Assembly (NCBI GenBank): GCA_037355855.1
Contig: CM074768.1
Coordinates: forward strand, 1,798,001 to 1,862,000
DNA length: 64,000 nucleotides
Origin: Pseudo-nitzschia pungens
Taxonomy: Eukaryota > Bacillariophyta > Bacillariophyceae > Bacillariales > Bacillariaceae
Reading direction: 5' to 3'
Shown here: positions 1 to 10,127 of the stretch, in pieces
Numbering within the stretch: the first letter of the stretch is position 1
Layout of the letters: every line of letters begins with the position of its first letter
Program-made: the position numbers and the translations under genes
Notes under the pieces: generated by a model
Databases searched by the model: none
What the model was told of the DNA's origin: nothing
The model's input: only the letters and a program-made list of their open reading frames with translations

Positions 1-1262
1 TTGGTCCAGTACTGGAGAATGCGCTAGAAAATTCCACCAAATCATATATCTGAGTGAATCTGGTTCATATTTGTAGGATTCCAGTGTGAATATTACTCAA
101 TATATGCATGGGCAAGAGTATTGAAAAAGAAGTATTCAAAAATCATTGATAGTTTAGATGTCAACACCGATTAATGAACATTTGGTCCAGTACTGGAGAA
201 CGCGCTAGAAAATTCCACCAAATCATATATCTGAGTGAATCTGGTTCATATTTGTAGGATTCCAGTGTGAATATTACTCAATATATGCATGGGCTAGAGT
301 ATTGAAAAAGAAGTATTCAAAAATCATTGATAGTTTAGATGTCAACACCGATTAATGAACATTTGGTCCAGTACTGGAGAACGCGCTAGAAAATTCCACC
401 AAATCATATATCTGAGTGAATCTGGTTCATATTTGTAGGATTCCAGTGTGAATATTACTCAATATATGCATGGGCAAGAGTATTGAAAAAGAAGTATTCA
501 AAAATCATTGATAGTTTAGATGTCAGCACCGATTAATGAACATTTGGTCCAGTACTGGAGAACGCGCTAGAAAATTCCACCAAATCATATATCTGAGTGA
601 ATCTGGTTCATATTTGTAGGATTCCAGTGTGAATATTACTCAATATATGCATGGGCTAGAGTATCGAAAAAGAAGTATTCAAAAATCATTGATAGTTTAG
701 ATGTCAACACCGATTAATGAACATTTGGTCCAGTACTGGAGAACGCGCTAGAAAATTCCACCAAATCATATATCTGAGTGAATCTGGTTCATATTTGTAG
801 GATTCCAGTGTGAATGGTTCATATTTGTAGGATTCCAGTGTGAATATTACTCAATATATGCATGGGCAAGAGTATTGAAAAAGAAGTATTCAAAAATCAT
901 TGATAGTTTAGATGTCAGCACCGATTAATGAACATTTGGTCCAGTACTGGAGAACGCGCTAGAAAATTCCACCAAATCATATATCTGAGTGAATCTGGTT
1001 CATATTTGTAGGATTCCAGTGTGAATATTACTCAATATATGCATGGGCAAGAGTATTGAAAAAGAAGTATTCAAAAATCATTGATAGTTTAGATGTCAAC
1101 ACCGATTAATGAACATTTGGTCCAGTACTGGAGAACGCGCTAGAAAATTCCACCAAATCATATATCTGAGTGAATCTGGTTCATATTTGTAGGATTCCAG
1201 TGTGAATATTACTCAATATATGCATGGGCTAGAGTATTGAAAAAGAAGTATTCAAAAATCAT
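1..1262. repeat. 181-bp satellite array, seven units
   Basis: The unit begins TTGGTCCAGTACTGGAGAA and restarts at 1, 182, 363, 544, 725, 936 and 1117. All steps are 181 bp except the fifth unit (211 bp), which carries a 30-bp internal duplication ending at about 845. Units differ at only a few positions. The last unit breaks off at about 1262. No long ORF runs through it. The unit is distantly related to the 181-bp repeat at 19160-20690 (see findings). The array probably continues leftward outside the window. Confidence 0.95.
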
Positions 1263-1348
1263 ATTACTTTGATGAGTTGAAATTGAAGTATAAGTATGAC
1301 GAGGTTCATGATGTTTATGATGATGCACATGATCTCAGTCAAGTGTAA
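1263..1348 (+). pseudogene. Short coding-like remnant between the two satellites
   Basis: An open frame of about 28 codons runs from the end of the 181-bp array to a TAA stop. It is rich in Asp, Tyr, Lys and Val (it reads YFDELKLKYKYDEVHDVYDD and onward). The composition looks protein-like, possibly the C-terminal tail of a transposon protein, but it is too short to identify and has no start codon. Confidence 0.25.
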
Positions 1349-1389
1349 ACAATTACTAAGAATGTTATTTTCCATGTCTGTTTCCTTGT

Positions 1390-2993
1390 GACGCTGGCGC
1401 CGGCTGTTCTGCTGGTCCCCAGAATCGAAACAGGACTTGAATGGCTTCTCCCATGCCTGTAGATGGAGAATATGCTTTGAACCAGGTTGTAACTCCTTCT
1501 GGAAGAAAAGTTACAGTGTCATCAGCGAATTGGGTTTGGTTGGCACATTTTGGAGTGCTTGGTTGCTTTCGCTTGTGACACTGGCGCCGGCTGTTCTGCT
1601 GGTCCCCAGAATCGAAACAGGGCTCGAATGGCTTCTCCCATGCCTGTAGATGGAGAATGTGCTTTGAACCAGGTTGTAACTCCTTCTGGAAGAAAAGTTA
1701 CAGTGTCACCAGCGAATTGGGTTTGGTTGGCACATTTTGGAGTGCTTGGTTGCTTTCGCTTGTGACGCTGGCGCCGGCTGTTCTGCTGGTCCCCAGAATC
1801 GAAACAGGGCTCGAATGGCTTCTCCCATGCCTGTAGATGGAGAATGTGCTTTGAACCAGGTTGTAACTCCTTCTGGAAGAAAAGTTACAGTGTCACCAGC
1901 GAATTGGGTTTGGTTGGCACATTTTGGAGTGCTTGGTTGCTTTCGCTTGTGACGCTGGCGCCGGCTGTTCTGCTGGTCCCCAGAATCGAAACAGGGCTCG
2001 AATGGCTTCTCCCATGCCTGTAGATGGAGAATGTGCTTTGAACCAGGTTGTAACTCCTTCTGGAAGAAAAGTTACAGTGTCACCAGCGAATTGGGTTTGG
2101 TTGGCACATTTTGGAGTGCTTGGTTGCTTTCGCTTGTGACGCTGGCGCCGGCTGTTCTGCTGGTCCCCAGAATCGAAACAGGGCTCGAATGGCTTCTCCC
2201 ATGCCTGTAGATGGAGAATGTGCTTTGAACCAGGTTGTAACTCCTTCTGGAAGAAAAGTTACAGTGTCACCAGCGAATTGGGTTTGGTTGGCACATTTTG
2301 GAGTGCTTGGTTGCTTTCGCTTGTGACGCTGGCGCCGGCTGTTCTGCTGGTCCCCAGAATCGAAACAGGGCTCGAATGGCTTCTCCCATGCCTGTAGATG
2401 GAGAATGTGCTTTGAACCAGGTTGTAACTCCTTCTGGAAGAAAAGTTACAGTGTCACCAGCGAATTGGGTTTGGTTGCTGTTCTGCTGGTCCCCAGAATC
2501 GAAACAGGGCTCGAATGGCTTCTCCCATGCCTGTAGATGGAGAATGTGCTTTGAACCAGGTTGTAACTCCTTCTGGAAGAAAAGTTACAGTGTCACCAGC
2601 GAATTGGGTTTGGTTGGCACATTTTGGAGTACTAGTGCCTGTTGCTTTCGCTTGTGACACTGGCGCCGGCTGTTCTGCTGGTCCCCAGAATCGAAACAGG
2701 GCTCGAATGGCTTCTCCCATGCCTGTAGATGGAGAATGTGCTTTGAACCAGGTTGTAACTCCCTCTGGAAGAAAAGTTACAGTGTCACCAGCGAATTGGG
2801 TTTGGTTGGCACATTTTGGATTACTAGTGCCTGTTGCTTTCGCTTGTGACGCTGGCGCCGGCTGTTCTGCTGGTCCCCAGAATCGAAACAGGGCTCGAAT
2901 GGCTTCTCCCATGCCTGTAGATGGAGAATGTGCTTTGAACCAGGTTGTAACTCCTTCTGGAAGAAAAGTTACAGTGTCACCAGCGAATTGGGT
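1390..2993. repeat. 187/192-bp satellite array, nine units
   Basis: Units start at GACGCTGGCGCCGG or GACACTGGCGCCGG at 1390, 1577, 1764, 1951, 2138, 2325, 2656 and 2848, with a 5'-truncated unit at about 2476. The first units are 187 bp apart. The last ones are 192 bp apart because they keep ACTAGTGCCTG where the short form has GCTTGG. The 192-bp form is a multiple of three and stays open on both strands for 64 codons per unit (2454-3005 minus, 2515-3066 plus). The 187-bp form breaks the frame. No start codon context or known domain is visible, so coding status is unknown. Confidence 0.93.
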
Positions 2994-4128
2994 TCTGATC
3001 ACCAAAGTTCACAAATTTTGGATGAGTACTACTACTACTACTAGTGCCTGCTGCTGTTGCATATGACCAGCTATGGCTTTCCTGCCACTCCCATTCCTGC
3101 TATGAACAGTTACCATCAGAGGATGGGGTGGGCTAGTGCTAGCAAGGATGATGTCAACAGTGGAGTTCTTCATTATTATTGTTCTTCATTATTATTAGTA
3201 GTAGCAATTAGTAGTAAAAAAAATTTCCCAAAAAAAATTTCGCCTGCGGCGCCATCAACCCCCCCTTCCCCCCCATTCTTGGGGGGGTGGGGGAGCTACG
3301 CTCCCCCTTAGGGGGCTGCGCCCCCTTTGCTTTCGTTTTGCGAAATTTCGTTTTGCCCTTTAATAACAAAACGAAAAAACTGCAAAATTTCGTTTTGCTC
3401 TCAAAAAACAAAACGTGCCCAATCGCTAATAATATTGTTACTATCTATTAATATTATGGTACTAATATTTATTTACTAATATCTAAATTACAACTTAGAG
3501 TATTCAAATACAAATTAGAGTATTCAAATACTAAAAAAAGAATAATACGAAGCACTATTAATATTATAATAGTAAGCAAAGATACTTGTCCGTGGCTGTT
3601 TGTTTGCTTTTTTGGGTTGTAGATCCAAGAGGCATACTTGATACTTGTACAATAAGTAGTAGTAGTTACGTACCGGTACCGTGCGAACCTACTCAGAATT
3701 TTTTTTTTTTTTTTTTTGTTCCGTTGTATTGCATTGCATTCCTTTCGCACCGTCGTCCTTCTCGTCAAGGACCGTGTACCGCGGACATTCGCTCAGAAGG
3801 CATCGGCATCCACAAAAAAACGGTCGTTGGATTGCTGGGACTCACTCCATTCCATTCCACTCTGCTCCACTTCACTCCAATCCAATCCCGGATCGAGACG
3901 GTTTGTTGACTTTGGAGGTTTTTTTGGGAATCCTCGCAATCGTTTTCACCAAACACTTCCATTGTCCTCTACAATAGTTGTTTTTGTTTGCTTGTTTGTT
4001 TGTTTGAATCAGTCATTATAAACTGCAATCGCATCGCGCAGCGTTTTCGCCATCGTCTCGTCCTTTAAATCTCATTCCAATATGCACACACACGCAGTTT
4101 CCGCCTCATTGGGTCGCTCGCTCGCTTC
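2994..4128. other. Spacer: low complexity, GC palindromes, poly-T
   Basis: No credible gene. It holds an (ACT)n microsatellite at about 3028-3045, a C- and G-run block with two self-complementary words at 3240-3335 (GGGAGCTACGCTCCC and GGGGGCTGCGCCCCC), and copies of AAATTTCGTTTTG at 3345-3405. Also present are a short direct repeat around 3500-3530 and a T18 run at about 3700. The last ~100 bp lie just downstream of the minus-strand SET gene and may be its 3' UTR. Confidence 0.6.
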
Positions 4129-5136
4129 TCACCGACCGTACCCGGACCGATCGTAGGTCAGTCCGTAGTCGATGTGGAGCTCCTCCCCGGCAAAGACGTC
4201 CCTTTCCAGCAAAAAAGTCACGGTCCTCTTCTCCAGGTCCTCCTCCGTCACCACGTTGATGTCCCTCCCGAGGGGTGGCTCGTTGATCCGGCAGAGCGCC
4301 GTCGAGGGTCTCGGGACGATCCCAAGCCCGCCCAGCAAGGAAAAAAAGGTCACGCTGCCGAGCTGGCTCGGATTCCCCCCGGCGCAGGTCTCCCTCAGCG
4401 TCCCGTCGGCACTCGCCGTGGGATCGATCACGAACTTGTTGTCGGTGAACCGCCAGATGTAGGCCAGACATTCCGGGTGGTCTCGGATCTTGGAGGAAGC
4501 CGAGTGTTGCTGCAATGGGAGAACGACGCCGGGGTAAGTTCCCAGGACGGTCCCCCCAAGCAAGTCGGTGGTGGCAAACAATCCCAGGCCGGCCCCCGGA
4601 ACGGTGGAGGGCCCGACGCGGAGGAATCCGCCGCTGGCGATGGAATTTGCGTTGGAGTTTCCGCTTCCGTTTCCACTGGCATCGCCATCTCCGGTGTCGA
4701 GAGGGAGCGCCAGGCTCCCGCGGGGCCGATCGGTCACCGCCACGAATCCAAAATAGGTGGCCAGGGCCGATCCGATCCGGAGCGTCCATATATCGGCCTG
4801 CGAAAGCGATAGTGATGACGACAGCGAAAGTGATGGCGACCGGAGCAGGGTGGAGGGGGAGCTCTCGCCGGCCGCCGCGCACGTCAGCAGCGAGGACCCG
4901 AATCCGTCGATGGCATTCGGTGCCGTTGCTGCTGTCGTTGCTGCTGCAAACGGGATTGCGTCCGTCCATTCCCGAACGTGCTGCACGACGTCCGGGGCTT
5001 GCAGACCAAAGGCATCGACGACGCCGACGCCGACGCCGGCGCGGGAACCGGTGCGGTGCGATGCCAGCATCATCATCATTGTCATCGAAAATAAGGGAGG
5101 CAACGCCCTCTTTGTCGCGGTCCTCCTTTTGGACAT
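4129..5136 (-). CDS. SET-domain protein (putative lysine methyltransferase)
   Basis: A 335-residue protein if read from the ATG at 5136. The frame stays open further upstream, but that part is only CGTTTG-type low complexity, so I chose this start. The C-terminal ~170 residues show SET-domain hallmarks in order: a TVPGAGLGLFATTD segment near the domain start, CRINEPPLGRDINVV where SET proteins have their RxxNHxxxPN element, and AGEELHIDYGLTY for the GEExxxxYG element. The family transfers methyl groups from S-adenosylmethionine to lysine. The Asn-His pair is replaced (Asn-Glu), so activity is not assured and the target is unknown. The N-terminal half is Ser/Ala/Gly-rich, with one weak hydrophobic stretch just ahead of the SET region. 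No intron is needed. Neighbours are repeats. Confidence 0.8.
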   Translation of the reverse strand: MSKRRTATKRALPPLFSMTMMMMLASHRTGSRAGVGVGVVDAFGLQAPDVVQHVREWTDAIPFAAATTAATAPNAIDGFGSSLLTCAAAGESSPSTLLRSPSLSLSSSLSLSQADIWTLRIGSALATYFGFVAVTDRPRGSLALPLDTGDGDASGNGSGNSNANSIASGGFLRVGPSTVPGAGLGLFATTDLLGGTVLGTYPGVVLPLQQHSASSKIRDHPECLAYIWRFTDNKFVIDPTASADGTLRETCAGGNPSQLGSVTFFSLLGGLGIVPRPSTALCRINEPPLGRDINVVTEEDLEKRTVTFLLERDVFAGEELHIDYGLTYDRSGYGR

Positions 5137-5499
5137 TGTTGCCACGGTGTTGGTTGTCTTCTCGCGCTGTTGCGATGGTTTGTTGTTCGCCGTTCGCCGT
5201 TCGCCGTTCGATTGTCGTTTGACGTTTGTCGTTTGTCGTTTGCGTTTGTCGTTTGCGTTTGTCGTTTGTGCGTTTGCGTTTTTCGCGTTTGCGTTTGTTT
5301 GCGTTTGCGTTTGTTTGCGTTTGTGTGCGGTCGGTACGTACCGGTAGGTTACCTCGTACGGTAGTACAGGTACGTACGAAGAAACAGAGAAGTGAGGAGT
5401 GTGGACAATCGACTGACGGAGGACTGGCAATTGGCACTTGAAGGGTGAGTGGAGTTGTGTATCATCTGTACTACCGTACGTACTACAATACCTTTTATT
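5137..5499. other. Upstream region of the SET gene, CGTTTG-rich
   Basis: About 150 bp of CGTTTGTCGTTTGCGTTTG-like low complexity (5190-5330) is followed by GTAC-rich sequence (ACGTACCGGTAG, 5335-5345). It probably contains the 5' leader and promoter of the minus-strand SET gene. No clear TATA box or other defined element was seen. Confidence 0.4.
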
Positions 5500-5575
5500 G
5501 AGTGATTCCCGAAACTAATAGGCACATGTAATATTACATAATTGGTGACGTGGCACACATATTATTATGTGTTAT
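5500..5575. mobile_element. Left-end fragment of the ATT-targeting MITE
   Basis: GAGTGATTCCCGAAACTAAT followed by GCACATG and AATATTACATAAT matches the left end of the element at 51981-52413, including the preceding ATT. Similarity fades after the CACATATTATTATGTG palindrome. No right terminus is found nearby, so this is a truncated copy. Confidence 0.75.
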
Positions 5576-5639
5576 GTGACACAGATATACAAATCCTATG
5601 CATATACCTGTGCAACGAATCTATGCACATGCAAATATT

Positions 5640-6453
5640 TCATTCTTTATTACAAGATGTACAGGGTGCTAACAAAAAGATGGAACTGTACAGGGGTAAG
5701 GGGGGATACAACACAGGAGGATGCTAAACAGGATGCTAGGCCCCTCTTCTACGAGGATTTGTACAAGAGCAACATACCCCAGGTGTTACCATTCCTTATT
5801 ATAAGATGGACAGGAAGGTGCTAACTAAAAGACGGAACTGTAAAGGGGTAAGGGGGGATACAAAACAGGAGGATGCTAAACAGGATGCTAGGCCCTTCCT
5901 GTAGTAGGATTTGTGCCAGATCTATATACCCAAGCTGTCAGATATCTGTATTATAAGATGTACAGGAGGGTGTTAACTAAAAGACGGAACTGTACAGGGG
6001 TAAGGGGGGATACAAAACTGGAGGATGCTAAACAGAATGCTAGGCCCCTTGAGTATGATTTGTACCAGAGCTACATACCCCAGCTGTTACATATCTGTAT
6101 TATAAGATGTGCAGGAGGGTGCTAACTAAAAGACGGAACTCTACAGGGCTAAGGGGGGATACTAAACAGGATGCTAAACAGGATGCTAGGCCCCTCCTCT
6201 AGTATGATTTGTACCAGAGCTACATACCCCAGGTGTTACCATTCCTTTTTACAAGATGTACAGGGTGCTAACTAAAAGACGGAACTGTACAGGGCTAAGG
6301 AGGGATACAAAACAGGATGCTAAACAGGATGCTAGGCCCCTCCTGTAGTAGGATTTGTACCAGATCTATATACCCCAGCTGTTACATATCTGTATTATAA
6401 GATGTACAGGAGGGTGCTAACTAAAAGACGGAACTGTACAGGGCTAAGGGGGG
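5640..6453 (+). repeat. ~150-bp satellite array (forward orientation)
   Basis: AAGATG(T/G)(A/G)CAGG recurs at 5653, 5803, 5955, 6104, 6253 and 6399, giving a unit of about 150 bp. Each unit holds CTAACTAAAAGACGGAACT, GGGGGGATAC, one to three GATGCTAAACAGGATGCTAG words, and TACATACCCCAGCTGTTAC. The same unit occurs in reverse orientation at 14410-16060, 51232-51470 and 57920-58480. Confidence 0.92.
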
Positions 6454-6458
6454 ATACT

Positions 6459-7226
6459 TGTAATGATATTCGCCTGTCGACAATATAGAGGGTAGTATTA
6501 ACGACAACAGAGTGGTAACAACAACAACAACAGCAGCACATCCAGTGCTGGCAAACAGTAAGTCCACAGTGTATACTGTTCTGGTGTTATTGCATACACT
6601 TAGTTACTACAGGATACTCCCCTAGAGGTACAGAGGGATCGGTCGATAGGGAGGGCATGAAAGGGTGCTTAATTTAAAGGATAAAAGAAAGAAGAGAGTG
6701 GGAGCTGAGCTGAGCGCTCAGCTCTTGTTTGTATTCGTGACAGTGGAGGGAACTCCTTGCTATCCGTGCTAGCGCTGTAGAGTACAGCACGGAGTAGCAT
6801 AATATATCCAATAGCGAGCTAGCACACTCGCTAATCAGCTCGCGCGCTAGCATGCTTGCTTGCTATGCTAGCATGTGCTAACTGCAGGGCAGGGTTTCCA
6901 GTTACAGTACATATCGTATGTGGTAACCATACCCCGAGGTAGTAGCTCATACTCATTAGCATATGGGTATTAGCACATACCTATTAGCACATACCTATTA
7001 GCACATAGTAGGTATGACACAGTATGCTAGGGGTGCTACTGCTAGGCGTAGCAGTACAGATCCTACACAAGGACCTACATACTAGCCCATAGCATCCCAT
7101 AGCATCCTGTTACAGTCACTTGCTAATCCTGTTGCTAAGCCTGTTGCTTAGCACACAGTTTAGCACACAGCTTAGCACACTGCTTAGCACACTGCTTAGC
7201 ACACAGCTTACATTGAATATCTTCAT
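6459..7226 (+). mobile_element. Non-autonomous element with ATAC target site, copy 1
   Basis: A 768-bp insertion in the satellite, flanked by ATACT at 6454-6458 and 7227-7231. It shares most of its length with 14534-15521 in the same orientation: a CAACAACAACAGCAGCACAT core, GCTAGC-rich blocks, arrays of TATTAGCACATACC, and TTAGCACACAGC runs near the right end. The ends carry a short inverted match (TGATATTC / GAATATC). It has no coding capacity. Confidence 0.75.
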
Positions 7227-7231
7227 ATACT

Positions 7232-7521
7232 AAACAGGATGCTAAACAGGATGCTAGGCCCCTCCTCTAGTATAATTTGTACCAGAGCTACATACCCCAG
7301 CTGTTAGATATCTGTATTATAAGATGTACAGGAGGGTGCTAACTAAAAGACGGAACTGTACAGGGGTACGGGGGGATACAAATCAGGATGCTAAACAGGA
7401 TGCTAGGCCCCTCCTCTAGTATGATTTGTACCAGAGCTACATACCCCAGCTGTTACCATTCCTTTTTACAAGATGTACAGGGTGCTAACTAAAAGACGGA
7501 ACTCTAAAGGGCTAAGGGGGG
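7232..7521 (+). repeat. ~150-bp satellite, two further units
   Basis: The forward satellite resumes with ACTAAACAGGATGCTAAAC and AAGATGTACAGG at about 7320 and 7470. It ends in a G-run where the LTR element has inserted; the broken unit continues at 13301. Confidence 0.9.
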
Positions 7522-8016
7522 TGTTAAATTGTAACCGTGACATGCGCGAAATAATTTTATGTGCGCGCATCATGCGCGAAAAGAAAAGAAATAGTTTTCT
7601 ACTGGGTTTCCAGTACTGTTTGTACACGATGAAAAAGAAAACAACAGCAGCAGCAAGCAACAACAAACAGCACTCAAACACTCAGTATCCTTAACAAAAC
7701 AACAACGTCGAATCCCCGACAGTTGTTGTTCCCATACCTTTAGTTTAACTCTGATTTGAATACCTTGAAACGTACACCTGCTCATCAGCAGCCCCTGTAG
7801 AACTACAAGCCTAAGGTCTAACTGACTGAGTCCCATTACTGGATAAGTTAGAATAGACCTGGTTGATCAGCTTTGATCAATCGTAGTGGTTAATCCGAGA
7901 CTATCGATACATCGGACCGGCACCTCAACCGGTTTGCAGCCTTTGCTACATGATATCTCCAAGCTTGCCTTAGGACTTATCAGCTTGATACTACCTGTTT
8001 CAGCTACATTTTAATA
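7522..8016 (+). repeat. 5' LTR of the non-autonomous element
   Basis: 495 bp, TGTTAAATTG to CATTTTAATA. It contains ATGCGCGAAA words and the segment ATAGTTTTCTACTGGGTTTC. Reworked relatives of that segment appear at about 50022-50060 (reverse) and 53035-53075. No promoter element can be assigned. Confidence 0.92.
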
Positions 8017-8031
8017 GATTAACAGTTGCAA
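8017..8031 (+). promoter_or_regulatory. Candidate primer binding site
   Basis: GATTAACAGTTGCAAG lies directly inside the 5' LTR. The copia element at 30624 has nearly the same word (GATTAACAGTCGCAG) in the same position. The complement contains CTGTTAA, which equals the anticodon loop of tRNA-Asn(GUU), so a half-tRNA primer is plausible. The tRNA itself is not in this window. Confidence 0.5.
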
Positions 8032-8840
8032 GCTTAATTAAGCTTGCAAAGCTGGAGATCTCCCGCTGATCCTAGTACGAGAATCACAACAAGAACGACA
8101 CGACGAACCGGCGAAATTCCGTGTCACCTTTTGGAATTCTATACTGGATCCACCCCAAGATCACTATTGCAAGGCCATTCCACATATTCTTCTTCTACAT
8201 CATAATCCGGACACACCAGTACAAGCCGGATCTCCAAATTCCAAGAATTGAAGGAGATAGAACTTTTCACACACAAGAAAACGGCGAAATCTGTGGCTAT
8301 CGACGCTGCTACAGTTATAATTCTAGACTGGATCCCCAAGCTCTCCGTTGCGCGGGCGTTCCCGATATTATTATCCTTCTTGTTATTGTGGATACAACAG
8401 CACAAACCGGATCTCCAAATTCCAAGAATTGAGGGAGATAGAAATTTTCAAAATTTCTGCTGCTGCATCCATTTCTTTCGTCCCGACAAGACGTACCACT
8501 GTTGCTGCTGCTACACAGTTCTAGGACCCCTGCAATACACAACACACCCATACAACCACCAACTGATATCCAAGCAATCACCCATATATTTTGTGACCAA
8601 CCAAAGCTCTCCAGGCTCCAGTTTTCCTGTTTACTCCTATTCTCCGAAAACGGCGAAAACGACGAACAACAAAGGCGGAAATCACGAAAACTGTCCCCCT
8701 GGCATATCAACACCTCTGCTTTGGCATATCAGCACCTCTACCCTACTCCTCGGATTACCAACATCTTCAGCGTTTCTTTATCCTCGCTCTTTATGCGTTC
8801 CAAGCAAATCGCAACCGCTACACACACACGAGTTTCTACC
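8032..8840 (+). other. Leader of the non-autonomous LTR element, internally duplicated
   Basis: Two related ~190-bp direct repeats begin AATTCTATACTGGATCC (about 8136) and AATTCTAGACTGGATCC (about 8320), and both contain CCGGATCTCCAAATTCCAAG. Short ORFs here are not supported as genes. The reading frame of the gag-like gene is open from 8502, but the best start is the ATG at 8841. Confidence 0.6.
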
Positions 8841-10127
8841 ATGAATGACACTGCTAGTAACAACTTCCGCGACGATTCCTTCCCCTCTTTCGATGGATCC
8901 GTCACCTATATCCTTCGTGACGTCTTCGATATCGAATCGCAATCTGACACTATCTGCTCTGCACTCATCCAGAATGACTGTCAGACATGGACTGCATTTC
9001 AATGCATCACCAAAACCTTTGTTTCTTCCCTTGGGTACCACGACGGTAATCATTTTACACCCCTTTCACCGGTCCACGTATTTCGCTTACACATATTCAT
9101 CGATTACATGGATTATGTTGCTACCAACCATGGTCATGGCAGCTTCTCTGACCCTGCCAACTACAATCGCGTAGAATTCCTCCGCCTCCGCCATCAACAA
9201 CGACACACCATCCGTGCCCGTCCACGTGGCCCCTTCCCATCATTTGACTACCACGTGACCCGTATCCTCCGCGATTTTCTTCACATTACCTCCGAAACTG
9301 ACCCTATTTGTGATGCTCTCATCACCGCCAACTGTCACCACTGGATCAAATTTCGCTTTCTCTGTGACGCCCTCATTTCCTGCCTTACATACTATGACTG
9401 TACATCCCAGCAGGACATTCCCCTTTGCTACGACAGCGTCTTACAGCTCCGAAAACTTGTCACCTACATGGCCTACCTTAACGCCACTCACGGTGATGGC
9501 ACCTCCTTTGACCCTACCAAATATGACCTCGATGAATTCCGCAACCTGTGCTATACCTCTGACCTCGATGAATTTCGCCGTTTGTGCCAACAACGCTGCA
9601 CCCTCTCTGTGCCAGTCCAAACTCCGGCTGCACCACCGGCGCCGCCTACACGTGCATCGCCTCCACGTGCATTGACTACGCAAGCGGCTGTTTCTCCTCC
9701 TCCACGTAATACAGCTACAGCTCCGTCTCCTCCTTGTGTTCCGGTTCCGTCTTCTACATGTGCTCCAGCTGCGGCTACGCCTCCTCCTTTGTGTGTTTTG
9801 GTTTCATCTCCTCCAAGTGCTTTCGCTGCACCGGCGGCTGCATCTCCTACATGTGATACAGCTGCGACTGTGTCTCCTACTACACGTGCTCCGACTGCGC
9901 CTCCTCACACACACCATGCCCGTCGCACTCCAACGGCGTTGACACATCTCCCGGTACATTTATCATGTCCTACTGCTTTGTCCTTCCTTCCTGGCGCATT
10001 CTCTGCTGTCGCTTCCTTTGGTTCCCTCACCCGTCGACATCGGGATGCTATCACCACCCAGCTGTACCACCTTTACACTCCTGTCATGATCCCATCTCCA
10101 CTCCACGGTCTACTGAATGCCGTTTAG
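8841..10127 (+). CDS. Gag-like protein with a duplicated domain
   Basis: 428 residues from the ATG at 8841 (context ACCATGA); the frame is open from 8502. Two copies of a ~105-residue module follow each other. Each starts FPSFD(G/Y), then (V)T(Y/R)ILRD, a (D)xIC(S/D)ALI element and YMxYxxxxHGxG. Both copies end in DPxxYxxxEF. A short third fragment, (D)LDEFRxLC, is repeated after the second copy. The C-terminal ~170 residues are Pro/Ala/Ser/Thr-rich. The module resembles the N-terminal part of Gag in diatom copia-like elements as I remember them; this was not checked against a database. There is no CCHC knuckle and no enzymatic domain. It presumably forms the particle of the element between the LTRs. 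Confidence 0.7.
   Translation: MNDTASNNFRDDSFPSFDGSVTYILRDVFDIESQSDTICSALIQNDCQTWTAFQCITKTFVSSLGYHDGNHFTPLSPVHVFRLHIFIDYMDYVATNHGHGSFSDPANYNRVEFLRLRHQQRHTIRARPRGPFPSFDYHVTRILRDFLHITSETDPICDALITANCHHWIKFRFLCDALISCLTYYDCTSQQDIPLCYDSVLQLRKLVTYMAYLNATHGDGTSFDPTKYDLDEFRNLCYTSDLDEFRRLCQQRCTLSVPVQTPAAPPAPPTRASPPRALTTQAAVSPPPRNTATAPSPPCVPVPSSTCAPAAATPPPLCVLVSSPPSAFAAPAAASPTCDTAATVSPTTRAPTAPPHTHHARRTPTALTHLPVHLSCPTALSFLPGAFSAVASFGSLTRRHRDAITTQLYHLYTPVMIPSPLHGLLNAV

Noticed and set aside
1437..2657. Series of ~71-residue ORFs, each starting MECLVAFACD
   Set aside because: One ORF per 187-bp satellite unit; period not a multiple of three and no start context.
4106..5437. 443-residue minus-strand ORF overlapping the SET gene in another frame
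   Set aside because: Arg/Pro-rich shadow frame typical of GC-rich coding DNA; the SET motifs are in the other frame.
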